64,000 nt of DNA. It comes from Sphingomonas sp. CFBP 13720. GTDB lineage: Bacteria; Pseudomonadota; Alphaproteobacteria; Sphingomonadales; Sphingomonadaceae. The stretch covers positions 1 through 64,000 of the forward strand of contig NZ_JACYVA010000008.1 in the NCBI RefSeq assembly GCF_014842075.1, read 5' to 3'. The notes under the pieces are model-generated. The model was not told where the DNA came from. It searched no databases and saw only the letters and a program-made list of their open reading frames with translations. Both the position numbers and the translations under genes were made by a program. Shown here piece after piece: positions 25,985 through 34,659 of this stretch (position 1 is its first letter; every line of letters starts with the position of its first letter).

Positions 25985-27142
25985 ATGCCGAAGTTAACGC
26001 TCACCGCTTCCAGCGCGCTGCTGGCACAATGCGAGCCAGACAAGCGCAAGACCGATTATTACGACAATACCGTGACCGGCTTCGTGCTGGAATGTCGTTC
26101 GACCGGCGGCCGCACGTACTATCTGCGGTTCGATCAGGCCGGCCGACAGAAGCAGTTCAAGATCGGCCGTTACGAAGACATCACCTTCGCGGCGGCCAAG
26201 AAGGCGGCGCAACGGCTGCGATCCGAGGTCGTCATGGGCGGCGACCCCTCCGCCCGGAAGGCCGAGGCCAAGGCTGTTCCGCTGTACGCCGAACTGGCCG
26301 CGCAGCATCTGGCCGACGCCAAGCTGCACCAGCGATCGTACGACACGACCGAGGGTTACATGCGGCTGCACATCGTCCCCCGGTGGGGCCGCACGCGTCT
26401 CACCGACATCGACGGCAGGGCGGTGGCGCAGTGGCTGGACGACAAGCGGTCGGAAGGATTGGCGCCCGGAACGGTCGTCAAGATCAAGGCGATCTTCGGC
26501 CGGTCGTTCGAGTTGGGCGCACGCTGGGGGATCGCGGGCTGCGAGCGGAACCCGGTCCGTGGCATCCAGAGCAAACCGCTGAACAATGCCCGGGAGCGGT
26601 ACATCAACGCCGATGAAGCCGCCCGCCTGCTGGCCGCCGCCGAACAGTCCCGCAACCCGCTGTTGGCTCCGATCGTGGGGTTGCTGTTGAAGACCGGCAT
26701 GCGGGTGTCGGAGCTGCTGTCGGCCCGTTGGGAGAACGTGGACGTGGGTCGTCGCACCCTGTTCGTGCCGACGTCTAAGAACGGCCGGTCACGCCACGTG
26801 CCGTTGGCGCAGGCCGCGCTGGACATCATCGCTCGCCTGCCGAAGGCGACCGGGGCGGTCTATCTGTTCCCCAGTCCGAAAGACGCGAAGAAGCATCTGA
26901 CCACGATTAAGCACGGCTGGCAGACTGCGCGTGACGCCGCGGTTTTGCCGGGACTTCGCATCCACGACCTGCGGCACAGCGCCGCGAGCTTCATGGTCAA
27001 CTCGGGCGTCGACCTGTTCGCGGTCGGGAAGGTGTTGGGGCACGCCAACGTCGCCAGTTCGGCCCGGTACGCGCACCTCGCGAACGACACGTTGCTCGCC
27101 GCCGTCGAGGCCGGCGCCGCGAAGCAGGCACAGTCAGCCTGA
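25985..27142 (+). CDS. int: P4-type tyrosine integrase, full length
   Basis: A 385-aa site-specific recombinase. The N-terminal arm domain (DUF4102 style: residues 15-90, GFVLECRSTGGRTYYLRF, IGRYEDITFAAAKKAA) is followed by a core-binding domain (100-190) and a catalytic domain with Arg240, Lys265, His327-x-x-Arg330, His353 and nucleophile Tyr362. Such enzymes insert islands into tRNA 3' ends, consistent with the tRNA-Thr att repeat. AAGGA precedes the ATG. It lies mid-island, not beside an att site, and a second integrase survives only as the chimera at 14245, so this enzyme may belong to an inner element. Confidence 0.95.
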   Translation: MPKLTLTASSALLAQCEPDKRKTDYYDNTVTGFVLECRSTGGRTYYLRFDQAGRQKQFKIGRYEDITFAAAKKAAQRLRSEVVMGGDPSARKAEAKAVPLYAELAAQHLADAKLHQRSYDTTEGYMRLHIVPRWGRTRLTDIDGRAVAQWLDDKRSEGLAPGTVVKIKAIFGRSFELGARWGIAGCERNPVRGIQSKPLNNARERYINADEAARLLAAAEQSRNPLLAPIVGLLLKTGMRVSELLSARWENVDVGRRTLFVPTSKNGRSRHVPLAQAALDIIARLPKATGAVYLFPSPKDAKKHLTTIKHGWQTARDAAVLPGLRIHDLRHSAASFMVNSGVDLFAVGKVLGHANVASSARYAHLANDTLLAAVEAGAAKQAQSA

Positions 27143-27150
27143 TCGCCTTT

Positions 27151-27196
27151 CCCCCCCGCTCGTTCTCTGGCTTCGGCCGGAGGCGGGCGGGGGGGC
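27151..27196 (+). terminator. GC-rich hairpin after the integrase
   Basis: CCCCCCCGC ... GCGGGCGGGGGGG surrounding CTGGCTTCGGCCGG; T10 follows slightly later (27211-27220). It resembles the hairpin at 14977-15008. Confidence 0.65.
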
Positions 27197-27252
27197 ACCA
27201 TTAACCGCCATTTTTTTTTTGGCCCGCGCAGTCGCGCTTCGAAGGAATCGAA

Positions 27253-27705
27253 ATGAACACCACCCCCACACCGATCGCCGAAGTTCGGATTCGAAAGACC
27301 GCCGCCGCGGCGAAACCTCGCTCCGCTGCTCACCTCATCTTCCCCAAGTCGCCTGTGAGAACGGCGCCCGCTCCGGTCGCCCCTCCCGCTAGCCGATCGG
27401 CGGCGAACATCCACATTCGGAAGAAGGCCGTGTCGGCTCCGCCTATTGGTCAGATCGCGTTGATACCCCGACTTCGACGGCTGGTCCATGACTGCGGTCC
27501 GAACAGGAACGACGCGGTCATCGCGGCGATCACGGCGTGCATCGGCGAGGGCGTCAACACGATAGGCGGGATCATAGCGGTGCTGATCAAAGTGGGCTTC
27601 AATGGAGGGCACGTGGCGCGCTTCGTGAAGTCGGAAGCGGGGGATCACCCGGACCGGCATCGCTGGCGCAAGGAGCCGGACGGCACGTACGCGCTGCACG
27701 TCTGA
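27253..27705 (+). CDS. Hypothetical protein downstream of the integrase
   Basis: A 150-aa basic protein. The first 65 residues are low-complexity Ala/Pro/Lys-rich with two copies of a short motif (EVRIRKTAA and NIHIRKKAV). The C-terminal 85 residues look folded (AVIAAITACIGEGVNTIGGIIAVLIKVGFNGGHVARFV, then a polar strand HRWRKEPDGTYALHV). GAAGGAATC precedes the ATG. I do not recognise the family; the position right behind the integrase suggests element-specific cargo or a regulator. Confidence 0.65.
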   Translation: MNTTPTPIAEVRIRKTAAAAKPRSAAHLIFPKSPVRTAPAPVAPPASRSAANIHIRKKAVSAPPIGQIALIPRLRRLVHDCGPNRNDAVIAAITACIGEGVNTIGGIIAVLIKVGFNGGHVARFVKSEAGDHPDRHRWRKEPDGTYALHV

Positions 27706-28022
27706 CGACCGGGGCGGGGGGTTGTCACGCTCCCCGCCTCACCGATCAGATCAACCGACAACGCAACGCCGCCCCAGACGGACCTTATCGCAGAAGCTGA
27801 GAACCCCTCGGACTGCCGCCGGGACCACACCCAGTGGAACCGGTCGCTTCGGCGCTCTCAGCTTCTGTAACAGGCCATAACATCGAACTCTCTACGTCGA
27901 GTATCGAAGTGCCGTTTGAAGTCCGCACCACCAGCCGTGGCGCGGCTTCGCGCGAATTCGTTGGCGAACCTCGCCCGGAGCAGTCGTGAAGAAGCTGAGG
28001 CCGACGGAGACCTCGTCGGTTG
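27706..28022. other. Intergenic region with an 11-bp inverted repeat
   Basis: No gene seen. CAGAAGCTGAG (27791-27801) and its reverse complement (27857-27867) enclose 55 bp, which could be a small MITE-like remnant or a transcript-end structure. Confidence 0.45.
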
Positions 28023-28529
28023 CTACGCTTCGTTTCTGGACAACGGCGCGCTGTTCGGTGGACGGATCACAGGACCACCGATCACCGGAACGTCCGTCGG
28101 CCATCGAGCGGCAACGCACCGTTCGCGCGCAATCCGCATGACGCTGACGCGGTCGCCTTGATTACCGCCCAGTACGTGAAAAGCTGCTGCGTCCTCCCCG
28201 ACATAGAAGCCGACATGACCTCCGCCCGGACGCTAAAAAACGAGAATTGCCCCCGGCGCCAGCCGTTCGAAGCGCAGCCGGACGCCGTAAGTGGCCCAAG
28301 CCATGGCGCGAACCGCTATCGGCGCGGACGGCAGTCCTGCCTCCTGCATACATGTCGCCACGAAGACGCCGCACCACGGCACGCTGTCCGCGTTATAGAC
28401 GATCCCCAGAACCTTCATGCCAAGTCGTTTGGCCCAGCCGATGATGGTGCCGTTGTTGGCGATACCGGCAGCTTCACGCGTGCCGAGCTTTGCACGTGCG
28501 GCGGTGAGCCACGCTGGATCTTTTGCCAT
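28023..28529 (-). pseudogene. TIGR02594-type lysin/peptidase broken by an amber codon
   Basis: The intact part reads MAKDPAWLTAARAKLGTREAAG ... VPWCGVFVATCMQEAG ... APGAILVF, then TAG (28233-28235), and continues in the same frame RPGGGHVGFYVGEDAAAFHVLGGNQGD to a natural stop at 28023. The Cys of PWCG and the His of GGGHVGFY are the NlpC/P60-like catalytic pair, so the stop falls between them and kills a truncated product. Before mutation it was a 168-codon cell-wall hydrolase of the phage/plasmid endolysin kind. The stop probably arose from a Ser TCG codon. GGAGAA precedes the ATG at 28529. Confidence 0.82.
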
Positions 28530-29433
28530 CGCATTCTCCAGTTGTTTACCGGTCACCGGTTACGGGGCGATCGAGGCAAGGCCTCCTGTCGCGTACCTGA
28601 GCGATGATGCCTCGCAGCTCCGTCCTACACCGGGCGGGGCGTCATCGCCTCAACCAACGACAACTTATCGTGCTCCGACCATGCGGCGCCCTGCGGCGCA
28701 ATCTGAGCCCGTTTACCATGCACATGACAGAATCCTTCATCGCGGGACGCGTAAGGCTGGCAAATGGGACAAGAGCGGCGCCTTCGCGTAATCATCGCCA
28801 GTATGCTGCTGGGCGCCACACTCGGCGCCGTCGGAGCGTTCAGTCTTTTACCGATCAGGTAAGTCGTTGGGAACATACCGGTCGGGCAAGCCGTACAGGC
28901 CGCCCTTGTGAGCGCGAAGGCTCTGTCCGTCCATCGACCCCCTGCCTATGGATTCGACCGGCAAGGCCTTTCCACCGACATGCGCCGTCTTCGATTCGAG
29001 CGTCTACCTTCACACGACGAGGATGTTGCGCCCGAGGCCCGTTAGCCTAGCGTGCTTCAATGCTCGCAACGCTATTTATCGCTGTCGCCGCGACCTCCGC
29101 AGGCAAACCGTTCGTATGCACTTGAACCCGCGTTTGGGACGGTGACGGACAGGTGTGGTGTAGGGTGCGAGTAGTCCGCCACTGCGCCCGAAGAAGAGCG
29201 CCTGGCCGAAGCGCTGTCAGTCGAGAAGCAACACGGCGATAGCGTTGTGGCTTAGTTCAAGGTGAGATGTAGTTTGAGGTTACGAACCAACCAACGTTCG
29301 CCATGGCCGGGTTCGGCAATCGGTAGGAGACGGCAAACCGGCAGCATCGCAATGAAGCGTCGCCAACGTACTTCCCCCGGGGATTTACAACCCAATCGAT
29401 GCCTCTCATGATCTTTCTCAAGGGGAGGGGCAT
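28530..29433. other. 900-bp region without a recognisable gene
   Basis: Frames here are short, codon use is unconvincing and no domain is visible. It is probably decayed sequence between the broken lysin gene and the TonB-like gene. AAGGGGAGG just before 29434 is the ribosome-binding site of the next gene. Confidence 0.5.
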
Positions 29434-30282
29434 ATGGCATCCATGATAAGCCGGCTGGTAACGGCCGCGGCGGTTATGGCGCAGACGCAAGTGTCGGCAC
29501 CGGCTATCGCGCAGGTACCGTCTCCTGCCGGCGCTTCTAGCAGTTGGTCGATCGACTACGGCGAACGGTATTGCGCGTTAGTGCGCCAGTCCGCCGATCC
29601 AGCCGCCCCCGTGTTAACGTTGCGGATGACGCCCGGGCGTTCATCAGCCGAGTTGCTGGTGATGGGTCGCAAATGGGACACAGGGCTTGTTCGCCGCATC
29701 CTCGAAGGTGAGATCGTCCTGCTACCGGGCGGAACCCGGGTGAAGGCAGAACTAATACCCATGGGAACGCAAAAGGATACTCTTAACGGGGTGGCGGTCA
29801 CTTCGGTGCCGCCAAACCTCTTAGACGAGATTGCGGCCAACGACACTTTTAGCCTTCGATACCGTGACAAGCCGGTAGCTGAATTTGCGACGCCGTCAGC
29901 ACGTAAGGCGATTAAGGCGCTTCACGACTGTACCGATCGGCTGCTGGCGGCGTGGGGGGTAGACGTGCAGGCAGAAAAGACGTTCAGGGCTTCGGCGATG
30001 GCAATACGCCCGGACTGGTTCACGCCTGATCTCTATCCAAAGTCTGCTCTTTCGTCAGGCATATCCGGCAGCGTGACTGCCGTATTGACGGTTCGCACCG
30101 ATGGTCGGGTGGGCGACTGCAAGGTGGTCGGTCCATCCGGCGATAAAACGTTGGACGACGTTACCTGCGCCACGTTCCTGACTAACGGGCGCTTCAGTCC
30201 TGCGATTGATGCGGCGGGGAAGCCGGCAGAAAGCAAGTTGGTAATGATGATCAACTGGCGTGTGCCACGGTTTGGAAATTAA
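29434..30282 (+). CDS. Secreted TonB C-terminal-domain protein
   Basis: A 282-aa protein with a signal-like N-terminus (VTAAAVMAQTQVSAPAIA). The C-terminal 85 residues form a TonB/energy-transducer-like domain (YPKSALSSGISGSVTAVLTVRTDGRV, CKVVGPSGDKTLDDVTC, FSPAIDAAGKP). No proline-rich periplasm-spanning region and no firm transmembrane anchor are present, so it is unlikely to energise a receptor in the classical way; sphingomonads have many such proteins of unknown role. A strong AAGGGGAGG lies before the ATG. The next gene starts 2 bp after its stop. Confidence 0.82.
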   Translation: MASMISRLVTAAAVMAQTQVSAPAIAQVPSPAGASSSWSIDYGERYCALVRQSADPAAPVLTLRMTPGRSSAELLVMGRKWDTGLVRRILEGEIVLLPGGTRVKAELIPMGTQKDTLNGVAVTSVPPNLLDEIAANDTFSLRYRDKPVAEFATPSARKAIKALHDCTDRLLAAWGVDVQAEKTFRASAMAIRPDWFTPDLYPKSALSSGISGSVTAVLTVRTDGRVGDCKVVGPSGDKTLDDVTCATFLTNGRFSPAIDAAGKPAESKLVMMINWRVPRFGN

Positions 30283-30283
30283 T

Positions 30284-31660
30284 ATGCGCAGAAGCTGGCT
30301 TCTGATCGCGGTCGCGTGCTGCTGGGCACCGGCGGCTGCTAACCAGGCTGCCCCACCGCCCGGCGCGTCGCGCTGGCAAGACCCGGTGGCAGGTGCGTTG
30401 ATCGAGCAGGGCTTGGCCGCCGTACGCGCGGGCAGATACGAGCGTGCGTACAAAATCGGCGACGCCTTGGAGCGACGCTATCCTGCCGAACCGGCCCGGT
30501 TCGTTGTCCGGTTTTCCGCGATTGCGGCGCAGCGCCGTAGTTGGGCGGCTTCGATCTTCGCCCGTATGGCCTCTGAACGGCCGGTCCGCCTAGCCGCCCC
30601 GCTATTGCTGCTCGATCCGCTTCACGTTCGGACCGCCATATATTTGGCGGAGGGTCAGGATCGCTTGCAAATGGCGCGTGCCATCCTGACAAGCGGTTGG
30701 TCGAGCGGGCCACGCGGCTGGGAACCGGTCTATGCCCGGCGCGTGCTGATCGACGATGCGATCGATAGGAACGATCCGGTTGCTGCACGGCGGTGGCTTG
30801 ATGGCATCGACGATCCCGAGATGTTGCGGGCCTTGCTGGAACAGGATCGCTACGCCGCGCTGCATCCCGCGATCGTAGAACGCTGGGGCGAGAATCTGGC
30901 AAAGGCCGACGCGGCTGAGGGTTTGGCATTGGCCGATATTGTCCGTGGTCCGGGTGCGTCGCTGACTTTGATCGCGCGGCGTGCCGACTGGCTGGCTGCA
31001 CATGGGGACCCTGACGGCGCCCTTACGGTGCTGAAGGCTGCGTCATTGATCGACGCTACCATCGAAGACCGGGCGCTAATTGCAATGGCGACGGCGAAGG
31101 CGATGGCGCAATCGGGGTCGGGGAACGAAGCGGTTCAGCATCTCGCCGCTCTCACCGCCACCTTGCCCCGCAAACATGACAGCTACACCGAGGTGGCGAA
31201 GTTCCGGGCGGTGATGCTGGGCGATCTTGGCCGCCCAGCCGACGCGTTAATGCAAGTACGCTCGCTTGAAGCGGGCGAGGTTAAGGACGGCGGCTGGATT
31301 CAAGCCTCGCTAAAACGGATCGAGGTTTGCGCCGCAGCCGACGCAGGCGATCTTACCTCCGCGCAACAATATCGTGATGCGCTACTCGGTCTTGCGGAAT
31401 CGGACCTGTTCAAGGCGCAGGCTCTCTTCTGTTTGGGCGAGAACGACAGAGCAGCCGGAATTGTAGCCAGCGCGCTAAGGCGTCAACGCGGCAGCTCGTC
31501 GCTCGAGTGGCTTCAGCAGCAACCGGTTCCCGCGTGGGGCCGGTGGCAGCGCCGCTGGCAAACTGGCTTCGATGGAATTCGAGATCGGCCGGCCATCCGG
31601 GAAGCGTTAAAAGGGTACGCAACCATCCGCACGTTCGTTACTCGTCCCGCACCGATGTAG
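30284..31660 (+). CDS. Exported helical-repeat protein, unknown function
   Basis: A 458-aa protein with a Sec signal (MRRSWLLIAVACCWAPAAA). The rest is almost wholly alpha-helical, with Ala/Leu spacing like TPR or Sel1-type repeats (AVRAGRYERAYKIGDALERR, WLAAHGDPDGALTVLKAA, AVMLGDLGRPADALMQV). It is tightly coupled to the TonB-like gene (2-bp gap), so the two may act together in the periplasm. I do not recognise a named family. A 7-bp inverted repeat follows at 31694. Confidence 0.75.
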   Translation: MRRSWLLIAVACCWAPAAANQAAPPPGASRWQDPVAGALIEQGLAAVRAGRYERAYKIGDALERRYPAEPARFVVRFSAIAAQRRSWAASIFARMASERPVRLAAPLLLLDPLHVRTAIYLAEGQDRLQMARAILTSGWSSGPRGWEPVYARRVLIDDAIDRNDPVAARRWLDGIDDPEMLRALLEQDRYAALHPAIVERWGENLAKADAAEGLALADIVRGPGASLTLIARRADWLAAHGDPDGALTVLKAASLIDATIEDRALIAMATAKAMAQSGSGNEAVQHLAALTATLPRKHDSYTEVAKFRAVMLGDLGRPADALMQVRSLEAGEVKDGGWIQASLKRIEVCAAADAGDLTSAQQYRDALLGLAESDLFKAQALFCLGENDRAAGIVASALRRQRGSSSLEWLQQQPVPAWGRWQRRWQTGFDGIRDRPAIREALKGYATIRTFVTRPAPM

Positions 31661-31693
31661 AACGCCGCCGCAGCCAGCCATCCACTCACGCTT

Positions 31694-31723
31694 CTATAAC
31701 AAGATCCTTCTGATCGGTTATAG
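31694..31723 (+). terminator. Weak hairpin after the helical-repeat gene
   Basis: CTATAAC / GTTATAG arms with an inner GATC pair. There is no T-run, so it may be a processed 3' end or an operator instead. Confidence 0.35.
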
Positions 31724-31920
31724 CACACTGCACGACGACTATCTCGGAGGATCCGGCTCCCACGTACTTATACTCGCATAGTGCAAGACTGGAGCGAAGT
31801 TTCGCTACATGACCGTTGCGGCATTCAAGCGGTCGAACCGCTGCGCGTTGAACTTGACTGTTCGCGGCCGGAGATCAAACTGGCGTTGCGAAGCCGATAA
31901 GCGAGTGCGACACCGTCGTT

Positions 31921-32553
31921 ATGAAAACTGTACTTTCCGCGTTCCTGATCGCCGCCATGCCGCTGCCCGTCGCGGCCCAGATCGAGGCGATGCCCGATCA
32001 GCTGGTGGGCAAGTACCACTTCGAGGAGGAAGGGTTTGCGGTGGACGTCCACCTCAACCGGGACGGCACCGCCCTGTACAACATCAGTGGGCAAGAAGGC
32101 GTTCGTTCCAACGGCTACTGGACCGTCCGGGGCGACCGGATACACATTTTCAACAAGCCGGGACCGGTGCGACTTGACCCTGCGGGCTCCCCCAAGCGAG
32201 ATCCCGGCGTCGCGCTTCGCGTCGTGGCGACGCTGCCCAACGGAGCGCCGGCCGACGGGCTTGCCGTCACCTGGCCGAACGCGGCGGGCCTGTTCTACAT
32301 GAGCGACGGGCGGAACGAAGCACGGCTGGAAGACGGACCGGTGACCGGCGAAGTGACCATCGTGCGCGAAGCCGACAGCAAACCGCTTGCGACGTTCATG
32401 ATGACGCCGGGCGCGCCCAACGATCACCGGTTCACCTACCATCCAAGCGATGTTGAGCCGTTCGACTACGAGGCCAGAGCGCTCGACCCGCGCGCCGACG
32501 TCCTTGAGGTTGAGTTGGGCAGCGCGTCGGCGAAGCTGCGCCGTGTCCGGTAG
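31921..32553 (+). CDS. Secreted hypothetical protein
   Basis: A 210-aa protein with a clean signal peptide (MKTVLSAFLIAAMPLPVAAQ). Residues 25-80 look like a small beta domain (LVGKYHFEEEGFAVDVHLNRDG, NGYWTVRGDRIHIFNKPG) similar in feel to lipocalin-like or copper-resistance-type stress domains, but not diagnostic. The stop is 14 bp upstream of the SRAP gene, suggesting it heads or joins that operon. Function unknown. Confidence 0.65.
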   Translation: MKTVLSAFLIAAMPLPVAAQIEAMPDQLVGKYHFEEEGFAVDVHLNRDGTALYNISGQEGVRSNGYWTVRGDRIHIFNKPGPVRLDPAGSPKRDPGVALRVVATLPNGAPADGLAVTWPNAAGLFYMSDGRNEARLEDGPVTGEVTIVREADSKPLATFMMTPGAPNDHRFTYHPSDVEPFDYEARALDPRADVLEVELGSASAKLRRVR

Positions 32554-32567
32554 TGAGCAGGTAGCGT

Positions 32568-33197
32568 ATGTGTAACCGTGCCCGATATGCGGGTGAACCA
32601 GCCGACCTGTTCGGTTCGGCCGCGAAACTGTTCGTCGAGCGACCTCGCGACAACCGGTTCAATCCGCAGGAGCTGCGTCCCAAAGGCCGCGCCTACGTCA
32701 TCCGGGAACAGGACGGCGAACGTGGCTGGGACGTGATGAGCTGGGATGTGCTGGGCGGCGCTGCACCGTGGCCAATGACCAACGTCCGCAACCTCAAGCT
32801 GCCGCAATGGCGCAAACTGGCGGCCGAACCGGCGAACCGCTGCCTGATCCCGCTCACCGAGTTTTGCGAGTGGACGCCGGACAAGGTCGATCTGGGCGAC
32901 GGCAAGCCGCCACTGAAAGGCGAGATGTGGTTTCAGGTCACCAATCAGCCGACGTTCGCCGTGGCGGGGTTCTGGCAGACGACCAAGGAGGGCAACGGGT
33001 TCACGATGGTGACGTGTGATCCCAACGAGCTGGTCGCGCCGATCCACCCCAAGGCGATGATCACGATCCTGCGGCCCGAGGATTGCGACACGTGGCTGCG
33101 CGGGAGTTATGATGACGTGCTCGCGTTGCAGCGCCCCTACGACCCCGACGTGATGACCGTGCGCGGACCGGTGTTTCCGACCCGAAAAGCCGCCTAA
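32568..33197 (+). CDS. SRAP-family protein (YedK/HMCES type)
   Basis: A 209-aa protein of the SOS-response-associated peptidase family. These form a thiazolidine crosslink to abasic sites in single-stranded DNA, shielding them. The catalytic set is visible: Cys2 right after the initiator Met (MCNRAR), Asn75 in NVRNL, the Glu pair in TEFCEW (98/101) and His160 in PIHPKAM. Full length and intact. Accessory copies are frequent on phages and plasmids. Two small genes follow with 2-bp spacing and a 14-bp overlap, forming one unit. Confidence 0.93.
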   Translation: MCNRARYAGEPADLFGSAAKLFVERPRDNRFNPQELRPKGRAYVIREQDGERGWDVMSWDVLGGAAPWPMTNVRNLKLPQWRKLAAEPANRCLIPLTEFCEWTPDKVDLGDGKPPLKGEMWFQVTNQPTFAVAGFWQTTKEGNGFTMVTCDPNELVAPIHPKAMITILRPEDCDTWLRGSYDDVLALQRPYDPDVMTVRGPVFPTRKAA

Positions 33198-33199
33198 CG

Positions 33200-33409
33200 A
33201 TGCGCACCCGGCTCAGCGTCTGCCGGAAGAAGCGCCGGTTCGACACCGAGGCGGACGCTCGGGCGGCTGCGGCTGGGTTCGGATTGGCGCTCCACCCCTA
33301 CCTTTGCGACCGCTGTCGACGCTTTCACCTGACCAGCCGATCGAAGGGCAAGCTTACCGTTTGCGGACGTCGCGACGACGATTTACACGCCCTGCATGGC
33401 AAAGGCTGA
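33200..33409 (+). CDS. Small zinc-finger-like protein
   Basis: A 69-aa basic protein. A CxxC-HxxxR-like element (YLCDRCRRFHLTSR) and an N-terminal RLSVCRKKRRF suggest a one-zinc nucleic-acid-binding fold, a type common on mobile DNA. It starts 2 bp after the SRAP stop and overlaps the next start by 14 bp. Role unknown; perhaps accessory to SRAP or to element replication. Confidence 0.65.
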   Translation: MRTRLSVCRKKRRFDTEADARAAAAGFGLALHPYLCDRCRRFHLTSRSKGKLTVCGRRDDDLHALHGKG

Positions 33410-33749
33410 CCGGTTCGCCCGCATCGACGATCGAAGGGCGGAGCTCGAGGATGAGTACACGGCGGCGCTGATAGCCGCTTTGCGAACTACTGCGTCAGGA
33501 AAACCGGGTCTGTTCGGTCACACCAGTGATGCTCGCACAGGCGCACTGATCGCCCCCATCGTCGACAATCTCAACGAGATAGCCGATGCCATTGATGGCG
33601 CGCGGAAACAGCTTGCGATGCCTACGTACGATCTGCACCTCCAATTTCTCGCGTCGCGCGGACCGGTCGGGCCGCAAGCTGTAGGCGAGCGGAAGCAGGC
33701 TCAGGCTTGGCTTGATCGTCTTGCCGGAACGACGGGCGCAACACGATAG
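33396..33749 (+). CDS. Hypothetical helical protein, end of SRAP operon
   Basis: A 117-aa protein, charged and mainly helical (RIDDRRAELEDEYTAALIAALRTTA, PIVDNLNEIADAIDGARKQL). No signal or membrane segment. It overlaps the preceding zinc-finger-like gene by 14 bp, so translation is probably coupled. Family unknown. Confidence 0.62.
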   Translation: MAKADRFARIDDRRAELEDEYTAALIAALRTTASGKPGLFGHTSDARTGALIAPIVDNLNEIADAIDGARKQLAMPTYDLHLQFLASRGPVGPQAVGERKQAQAWLDRLAGTTGATR

Positions 33750-33820
33750 TACCAAGCGGAGGAAGTCCGTCCGCTCACTCCTAATCGGCGGAACGTTCGC
33801 AAACGCTCACTTGCAGACGT

Positions 33821-34363
33821 TCATTTGGGCGGCGTCTCGCCCTTACGCATGTTGGCGCGCATCACGTCATATTCGAGCAGGTCATAATCTGGAGTGCCGC
33901 GATAGTTGAACGCATTTGTAGCCGAAGCGATGAGCCATCGGCCCCCGACCTTGCTCAGCGTCATTGATAGGTAGCCCGACTGAGCTCGACCGCTGGTTGC
34001 AGGCTTCGTCCACAGTCCGTCCCACACGCTATAGGTGACGGCAGTGGTGGGGTTAAGAAATCTGACCGTGAGGTTTTTATAGGTCACGTTATTCTTTTCG
34101 GCATCGACCATCCGGAAAAACCAAGCGTTACCTTCGATAATCTCCTTCCGGCCATCCATCTTCATGCCCTCGACCGTGATGAAAACGGCGTCAGTCGTAA
34201 ACAGGGCACCGTAAGCATCTGCCTGACGTTGACCGAACGTCCGATAATGCTGAGCCACGACAGTCTCGACGGCTGCTCGGTCATCAGCGGTTTGAGCGTT
34301 TCCGGGTGCCCCGAAGCTACCAGCACATAACGCAAGCGGCGCGAAATATTTCAGGTGTCGCAT
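33821..34363 (-). CDS. Secreted SnoaL/NTF2-like protein (SgcJ/EcaC type)
   Basis: A 180-aa protein with a signal peptide (MRHLKYFAPLALCAGSFGAPGNA) and an NTF2-like domain: VETVVAQHYRTFGQRQADAYGALFTTDAVFI, GRKEIIEG, VTYKNLTVRFLNPTTAVTYSVW, GRWLIASATNAF. This is the cone-shaped fold of SgcJ/EcaC/DUF4440 proteins, which bind small molecules. The substrate is unknown. Start 34363 follows TAGGGAGC. It is convergent with the SRAP operon. Confidence 0.78.
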   Translation of the reverse strand: MRHLKYFAPLALCAGSFGAPGNAQTADDRAAVETVVAQHYRTFGQRQADAYGALFTTDAVFITVEGMKMDGRKEIIEGNAWFFRMVDAEKNNVTYKNLTVRFLNPTTAVTYSVWDGLWTKPATSGRAQSGYLSMTLSKVGGRWLIASATNAFNYRGTPDYDLLEYDVMRANMRKGETPPK

Positions 34364-34659
34364 GCGATGCTCCCTACACGTTCGCCGAAGATGGCGGGCC
34401 ATCATGCCGCATCCGGCGGAACTGGCAATAGCACGGGCTGAACGCACCCGTTTAGGACGACCGCTTTCCACCACTTCCGGACATCCAACACGCGGGCACA
34501 ACAATTAGGCGGTGCCGCGCTTTGGGGAACCGGCCCTCGGCATGTCGCGCAAGGTGTGTCGGCATGTCCGCGTACCGTCCATAGCCTACATCTCGCCTCC
34601 TTCCCGCCTGTTGCGAAAATCAGCGGTGAATGCGAGGGCGTGCCCAAAGGGGAGCACTT

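Noticed and set aside
28604..29050. Plus-strand frame in the 900-bp gap
   Set aside because: Poor codon use, no start signal and no domain; nothing supports a gene.
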